From: Sapria himalayana
Taxonomy: Eukaryota; Streptophyta; Magnoliopsida; Malpighiales; Rafflesiaceae
Direction: 5' to 3'
DNA length: 64,000 nucleotides
NCBI GenBank assembly: GCA_029783825.1
Contig: JAREIK010009572.1
Location: 62,001 to 126,000 of the forward strand
Part shown: one piece after another, positions 57,421 through 64,000 of the stretch
Numbering within the stretch: the first letter of the stretch is position 1
Layout of the letters: the number at the start of each line of letters is the position of its first letter
Notes under the pieces: model-generated
The model's database searches: none
What the model was told of the DNA's origin: nothing
What the model saw: the letters and a program-made list of their open reading frames with translations, nothing else
Made by a program: the position numbers and the translations under genes

Positions 57421-57799
57421 AAATCCATTAAGATTTTTTCGATGGTATTGGAGAGAGGTGGAAGGAAAGAAAAGAGGAACGATAGAGATAAAGTTAGATA
57501 TACAAATAAATAAAACTATGTATGTATTTTCTTGATTCCAAAAAATAGAATGGAAAAAAACATATTTACTATGATTGGGTCAGCCAATGTATTGGGTACT
57601 TCCATATACTCTAATCATAAAATAAACAAATAAACTAATAAATTCTACTAAATATGAATACTCTTCTTTAAGCTAGTATGTACACATCATAAACATCCAG
57701 CATGGATGAAAGGAGATATAGATGTTAGCTTTTAAGCATGTTTTTTAACATTATTAATAAACTACTATTTGGTAGACATATAGACAGTGACGATCAAAT
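57421..57799. other. Intronic AT-rich DNA, unassigned
   Basis: Nothing recognised. Confidence 0.5.
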
Positions 57800-59000
57800 C
57801 GTCTTGAATCTTCTTTCATATAAAATGATAATAAATCTCAATATATTTAATTTATTAATGAAATATTAGATTGATAACAATGTTGTGAGGTTCTTGACTA
57901 TCATAATAAAATATTATTAGTCTCGAAACTTGTAGGTCCAGCTCCTCAAAAAAGTGACTAATCCACTAGAACATACAAGTAATTGATATCATATATTCAT
58001 ACTCTCTCTATGTAGCGAATCTAGAAATAATGGCTTGTCACCTATTCTTAATGTGATGAATCTGCCATGTGTAATTGCTGAAGTTCACCTAGAATCTGAA
58101 TGTGCCTTTGTTCAATAATTCCTCTGATATCTAAACAAAGTCTCACATCATTGATCTTTTTGCAAATATTTTAGAATTTTGAGAATTATGTCTATATGAG
58201 TATGTTTAGTGGAATCTAAGAAATTATTAAGTATAATAAAAATATAAGTGTTATTTGATTAGATCACTATTAGATAATTTAACTTACTCTATGATTATCA
58301 TAAAGCTGAAAGAGTCACACTAAAAAGTTTATACTTGTGAATAATCGATACGTATATCTAAGATATATCCAAGGCATTTTAATTTTTTATCTGAAATTCA
58401 GTTTGTAATAAAATTTTAATATCATATATCACTATGATCATATATTATCTCAAATATCTATATTGGTAGAAATAAAAATAATTATATATCTATAGACTAA
58501 AAGCTGAGTGTTGAAGATAATTTGCTAAACTATATTCTAGGACATTGGTTTAGTACATATCGAGCCATTTGTTGTTTACACACTATTCCTACAATCCATG
58601 TAATTGTAAAATTGATCGATGTTGTATAAATATCTCATCCACTAGTTTACCATGAAAGAATACATTTCTTTCATATTGATGATATATAGTCCAAATATCT
58701 AAAGTAATAATAGAACACAACTTAATAGTGATCATGTTGATAATTGAAGAAAATGCATCCCAAAAATCTGTATAAGTCTGTGTTGCTGGCTATCAATTTT
58801 CATTTAACCCAATCAGCATTCTCTTTTAGTCTAGTCTATATCGTGAATATCTACTTATATCTCACTATAAACTTATTTAAAAGTTTTAGAACAAACTCTC
58901 AAATATGATTGGACGTGATTCCTCTCAATTTATCTAATATAGTTTGTCATCATATTGAATGATCAAATATCACGGAAAGAGTTTCAAGAACTCTATAACC
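57800..59000 (-). pseudogene. Decayed Ty1/copia reverse transcriptase, minus strand
   Basis: Minus-strand words at about 58700-58600 read GLYIINMKEMYSFMVN ... MRYLYN, the positions of 'xLYQLDVKNAFLHGxLxEEVYM'. The region 59000-58750 lies where the RT N-terminal part should be. Remaining sequence to 57800 is too decayed for secure motifs. Confidence 0.45.
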
Positions 59001-60589
59001 ATCAAAACATAAAAAATAGAATATAAAGTTATAAAATAAGAGTAGGAGAATACTTGTGATAATATATCACGAGTAAAAAACGTTTTTGGTTTCTTTTATA
59101 AAATAATCGAAAGGTCTAAATCTTTATTTTGAATTGGGTCAACTAGCTCAAAAAGTAATACTCCTGGGTTAGGCAATCGACATGTTTGTTTGGTACATAT
59201 TTTATGTTGTGATAATACAGTCTTCCAACATTCATCTCTTATTTTTTGAAAGATTTATATCATATGATCTATGAAACATTTACACTCTTATCATGCATCT
59301 TCAAGTTAAGTATTATTCTTCTCAAAATTTGTTGTGCTAGTAATATTAGGTGCATGAGCATAGTTGGCTGTCACTCTACGAGGAATAACAATTGGATGAG
59401 AAAATATCTTTCACTATGATGTTCGAAGATGCTTTTTCTTCGATTATGCATTTCATACAAGGTATCATCCTTCAAGAATATCATATTCTAACTCATAATA
59501 ATTTTCATGACCCTTAATAAGTATCAATTACATCCCTCATGGGCACTAGAGTATCTAGGAGATATGCACTTGATAGTACAAGTGACCATCATCTATCAAC
59601 CCGGAGAGAAATCTTAAATAAAACACATACTCGAAAATTTTATGTGTAATGTAATAAAGTTTTTTTTGATATAAAAACTAATATATTATATAATTTGAGA
59701 AAACATAATATGATATTCAGTTGATTAGAAAGTTAGTGGTTAATATTTTTTTTTTTCAAAAAATGTCTAGGAATATTTTTTTTAATAAAAATATCTTAAC
59801 TGTCTCATATAAATGTTAATCCTTTATTTTAGTTGTCATTTCCTGCTTAGGAATGCTAACTCGAAATTTTTGGTGAAATTATTGAGAAGTGTATTACAAA
59901 ATACTATTGCTTTTCAATATTTTTATATCACATATAAATGAATTTTTATTTTTTTATAAAATTCTATAAATATAGAAAAAATTGAGATAATTTTTTAAAA
60001 ATGAACAAGCTTATATATGTAATATAATAATAAATTAAAGTACCAAAATATCTTAGACTAATCAATGGTCGTACTTAAAGTCCCAAATATTTGAATAAAT
60101 TAACTGTAATGAGTTTGTCCTCACACTCTCCTGACATGCTGGATAATAAACTTAAATTTACTTTCCTAACTGATATGTCTTAAAATTAATTGAAGTCACT
60201 CTCTATATTTCTTGCTCTATAATTTTTAGCTTATTTAAGAAATAAGAATAGATATTCAAAATGTGAGTGTATAATTAGTGGATTAATAATAATCAAATAC
60301 CTAAAGTGGTTTCTGTGAGTTGAGTAAAATAAATACAATCTATTTCTTTCAATTTACATGGAAGTCATCTGTCTTGTCTGGTGATCTTCCATATAAGCAC
60401 AAAAAGAAGATAAAATAATAGTCTAACATAATTGTTTAGTAAAATAATTTATTGTAAATAAATTTTGACAAAACTTGAATGTAAATAAAATGTGTCAAAA
60501 TAAAAACCTAACATTGACATCATAATTATTCATGCCCCTTTCAATGATGCCATTAGTTACTATTGTGGTTTATATTTGTTTGTTTATTT
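59001..60589. other. Intronic AT-rich DNA, unassigned
   Basis: No motif I would defend. Continuation of minus-strand copia decay is possible to about 59600. Confidence 0.4.
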
Positions 60590-61131
60590 TTACTATATAA
60601 TAGTTGAGAGCACTTAATTTGTAGGATGTCCAAATTTGGCTTGCTCACATACTAGGGCTTTCTTTATACACATCTGGTCTAGTTTTCACACATTTCACAT
60701 TGTTTTTTTTTCTTTTAGTTAATATGCTATTAAAGCCAAAGACCTAGGGAAACAACCCTTAGGGTTTGTGGGTGACCATGTGCAATGTTAGGAGTGGAAT
60801 CCCATGCATTTTATAGAGGCAAAACTAATTGCAACTTATATTTTGTGAAAGATATTATATGGATTGAAGTTATTATTGAGAGTTAAGTTTGTATATTTTT
60901 TACTAGCAGTCACCTCTTTGGTTGACACATATGTGTTATTGATTTTTCTTTATTTTTTTTTAAAATTTTTAATTATATAATAATTTATTCATCGTGTACA
61001 TGGTTAATATTTTGATTATAGTGAATGACAAGTTGAGACTTATCAAGCTCAATAAATTATTTTCATCATTGTTTCAAATGAAATAATTTGAAACTCATAC
61101 TTTTTTAAGATATATATGAACTAGAGGTGTC
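60590..61131 (+). other. Possible copia LTR/leader relic
   Basis: Pyrimidine-rich DNA precedes atgctattaaagcc at 60724-60737 (degenerate primer site). A leader-like 'aacaacccttagggtttgtgggtgaccatgtgcaatg' follows, akin to those near 19290 and 23185. A weak copia RT-like stretch follows to about 61090. It ends at the hAT start at 61132. Confidence 0.4.
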
Positions 61132-64000
61132 GGGTCATGTTGTGCACGACTTGACATAACCTAGGCATGGTCTGGTAAAAAAGTCATGTTGTGCTAGGCC
61201 CGACACAATTTGTGTTTTGCCTGGCTTAGCACAACATGACTAGCATGAGTCCAGATAGAATTGGGTCGAGTCATGACTGGTTGTGTCGGGTCGTGCTGAA
61301 TCATGCATATTTTTGATTTTAAATATGTATATCACTATGCAAAAATATGAAAAAATACGATCATCTTTTACATTTGTATAAAATGAAAAAAATATCAATC
61401 ATAACATCATCCAAATAAAAAAATGATAAATTAAAATAATAATAATACAAACAAAAACAAAAAAATTATCCAAAACAAATAAAATCTTTAATCTCAATGT
61501 CAATCAATGTCTGTATACAAATTATTATCATCATCATGTAAACATATAATGGTATTATTAGTGGTGACCTTAATATCCTCTAAGTTCCATGAGTAATCAT
61601 ATGCTAACATCTCTTGTGCTCTTATTCCAACCCTATCTTGGATATCAAACTTTGTATTATATTAAATCATTCATGCATGTAAGTGTCTCAATGATATTTT
61701 GTCATTATCTCAATTTCCTATCTTAAATGATATTGACCGTAATAGAAAAGTAGATTTTGATGTCGTGCTTGACACCAGAGGAATCAGTAGTTCTCGTGTC
61801 ATTTTAGACAGCATGAGATATGTAGACTCATATAATTTTTACTATTATAAAATATTAAAATTATTATTATTATTATGTGATAGGATTGAGTAGTAAATAA
61901 TATTTAAGAACCAATATATCTCGCTTCTATTTGATGAATCATCTCGTCATTTCTCCCTCGTTAACTAAATGAACAAATTATCTTCTTTGGATATTGTGTC
62001 CAATTACCATACTCAGAGTCTGACTATAATCATTACCATACTTAGTATTGTAGTATATTAGTAACTTAATTAATTTTTTATAAATAAATCATTCAGGTTA
62101 GTGCTCTTAGTTCATACATGTAGATATGTATATTAAAATATTTTTAATTTATTTTATCATAATCCTATAATTCATGCAGATAACTGGACAATAAAGAGAT
62201 AAAATTGTGAATTAATACTTTAAGTATTTGGTTTCATCTCAACATATATGCCACTATATGTAGAATAATCTTAAAACTTGCTAAATATACTACTAATAGC
62301 ACATATGCACCCGAGTGCAATGGAAGTGGTGGATCTCTATGCAGATGAATATATGTTTGTTGTATTATAAAAATTCTTTTAGAATTTCATAAAAAAATCA
62401 CGGTATTCGAGTCAGACCATTAATAATAATTTTGTAATTCTTACCATTAACTTAGTTGAATATTACGTGTTCCTATCTAATACTTGACTCCAATATCAAG
62501 TCAATGTAATTTTAACGGTATCTCATATTCGTTTGGAGTTTTTTCTTATATAAACTCAGAGACAAACAAAGATTATTAAACTTTTGTTGTCTACCAGGCA
62601 TCTTAAGATATTTTAATTAGTTTCATATTTTTTCTAATATGAGAAAAATAATCATCGCTGTTTGTACTATTTGATTAATAATGTAATACATGCATCTAAT
62701 ATAAAAATTTCTTATAAAAGTTCATCTTTAATGATCCTAATAAATATATTAATAACTACTCTATTGTTAGATTTATTATTAAATATGATACTAAATATTT
62801 ATTTTGAATAAGATTATTTATAAAGATTCCCATCATTCACTAATATATGGCAGGACTATCATGAGGATAAAAAACATTAGAAAATCCTAAAATTTTTTTA
62901 TTATGTTTTTATGTAGATTCTACAAAGTGGATGGTGAGACATGCAAAAGATGCATAGTCGTGACTAGTCTAGATATTAGATATTATGGATATCATGCTAC
63001 TATATTGCTTAAATTTATTAATTATTATTTATTTTTCTAACTTAAAATATTTAATATATCATTACTATATTTGAACATAGGAATTCTACGATAAGTAGTT
63101 GGAAGTAGGTATACATAATACTAACAATTTTAGCCTCCGAAAATATAATCAGAAGATTAATGATGGTAATCAGCTTGACTATCCCTTCCTTTTCTAAATC
63201 TTTTTGGTATTTGAAGAGGGTCAACAAAGCTAGACTAGACCTAGTTTCGAAGACTCCATCGCTCTTGCTCAGATGAGTTTGTATTAGATCTAATGCTCCC
63301 TATTTTTTAGTGTATTGATCAATATATTTTGTTATTTGTTCAATCTCACTCGTACTCTTACACGTATATATTTTTTAATAATATTTATATTGTGTTGATT
63401 ATTTATTGAGACCTATATCATTTTTATTTTTCATTATGTTAAACCGAGTCAAAACTACATATCTTCTTTTAGTTTTTTTTTATTTTTTAGACATTTGAGT
63501 GTGAATCAAGGTCATGAGAGAAAATTATATTTCGGTCCCAAATCTTTTTGTAGGATTATCATTATTATATACCTCTAAATCAAAATTAATATCATTATCG
63601 TTATATTCATTATTAGTCATTTTTTTATATTATAAATAATTTAGTCTATATAGGTATATTAAAAAAACTAAAAAAATACCTAGGTTTTATTCTAGAGAGG
63701 AGAGAGATAAAGTCGCAGCTTGCACCCCGCAATAATAGGTAATAGATTACCAAGAAAATACTTTTACTTAAATTTACTTTAGCTTTAAAAAAAATTCTAA
63801 AGTTTAAACTTTAAAGTTTAACACTTTAGAGTTAAAACTTTAAAGAGAGAGAGCAGAGAGCAAAAGAGATGATAGAGCAGAGGAGAGGGAATTGAAATTG
63901 AGAATACAAAATAGAATGAAAAACTTTAAACTCATAATTTATATTTATATAATTTTTTTATCTCTTTTAAATTTTGGATTTAATTGGACAGAAACTTGAT
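61132..64000 (-). mobile_element. hAT family A transposon, left part (continues past the window)
   Basis: It starts TAGAGGTGTCGGGTCATG at 61132 after atatgaac. It has a GC-rich left subterminal region to about 61310, then a minus-strand transposase relic, then a segment at 63700-63900 collinear with 28190-28400 of the copy at 26117 ('gcagcttgcacccc', then the 'aaactttaaagtttaa' words). The right end and target duplication lie outside the window. Confidence 0.8.
61500..63640 (-). pseudogene. hAT family A transposase pseudogene
   Basis: The minus strand near 62705-62664 reads FYIRCMYYIINQIV, matching 'FHxRCxxHIxNLxV'. Near 61775-61715 it reads KIYFSITVNII, the position of the dimerisation motif SSVASESTFS. 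The N-terminal acidic/basic segment near 63620-63480 parallels that at 28100-27960. Numerous stops; non-functional. Confidence 0.65.

Noticed and set aside
36162..64000. Search for the next TAF1 exon (conserved C-E-E-R-P continuation)
   Set aside because: No open frame or short segment in this interval reads as the TAF1 core; the only long frames are copia gag-pol. The next exon, if any, is outside the window.

Overview
This is nuclear DNA of a flowering plant. It is AT-rich, intron-containing and dominated by transposable elements (TEs). The one host gene recognised is the plant form of TAF1 (TFIID subunit 1, with an internal ubiquitin-like domain). The TAF1 translation and the huge TE-filled introns would suit a monocot such as a palm or orchid, but that is inference and the species cannot be fixed from the window. 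LAYOUT. Four TAF1 exons lie on the + strand at 8117-8279, 34328-35380, 35526-35725 and 35920-36161. Their reading phases join exactly. The first two exons are separated by a 26,048-bp intron. No upstream TAF1 exon is visible in 1-8116 and no downstream exon in 36162-64000, so two further introns of at least 8.1 kb and 27.8 kb flank them. Nearly everything else is therefore probably intronic. One 1-nt deletion in the second exon leaves open whether this copy is functional, a pseudogene or carries a sequence error. TRANSPOSABLE ELEMENTS. (1) hAT family A has termini TAGAGGTGTCAAA, GC-rich 'GGCCCG/GGCACG' subterminal regions and decayed transposases. Copies are at 8998-13440, a 19377-21611 cluster, 26117-32082 (perfect 8-bp target duplication), 30025-31907 (nested), 42807-43398 and 61132 to the window end. 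(2) hAT family B has termini CTATGTTGCACGG or CTAAGAAGCACGG, G-box palindromes and C/G-rich minisatellites. Copies are at 2020-5711 (BED-DUF659-dimerisation transposase remnant), 10501-11619 (nested in a family A copy), 16076-16663 and 28707-29638 (nested in another family A copy). All four have perfect 8-bp target duplications. (3) A young Ty1/copia element at 45233-50235 has near-identical 308/306-bp LTRs, target duplication gattc, an initiator-Met primer site, an open gag-protease and a pol with stops and frameshifts. (4) At least nine strongly decayed copia remnants on both strands are recognised from integrase, reverse-transcriptase and RNase H motifs. OTHER. The young copia sits inside a minus-strand mosaic of two broken host-gene fragments, a CCR4-type deadenylase and a CrRLK1L (FERONIA/THESEUS-like) receptor kinase. 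A 420-bp unit is repeated three times in tandem at 37931-39185. The structure reads as repeated rounds of TE insertion into TAF1 introns, with nesting order recoverable from target-site duplications. No CRISPR, operon, rRNA or intact tRNA gene is seen.
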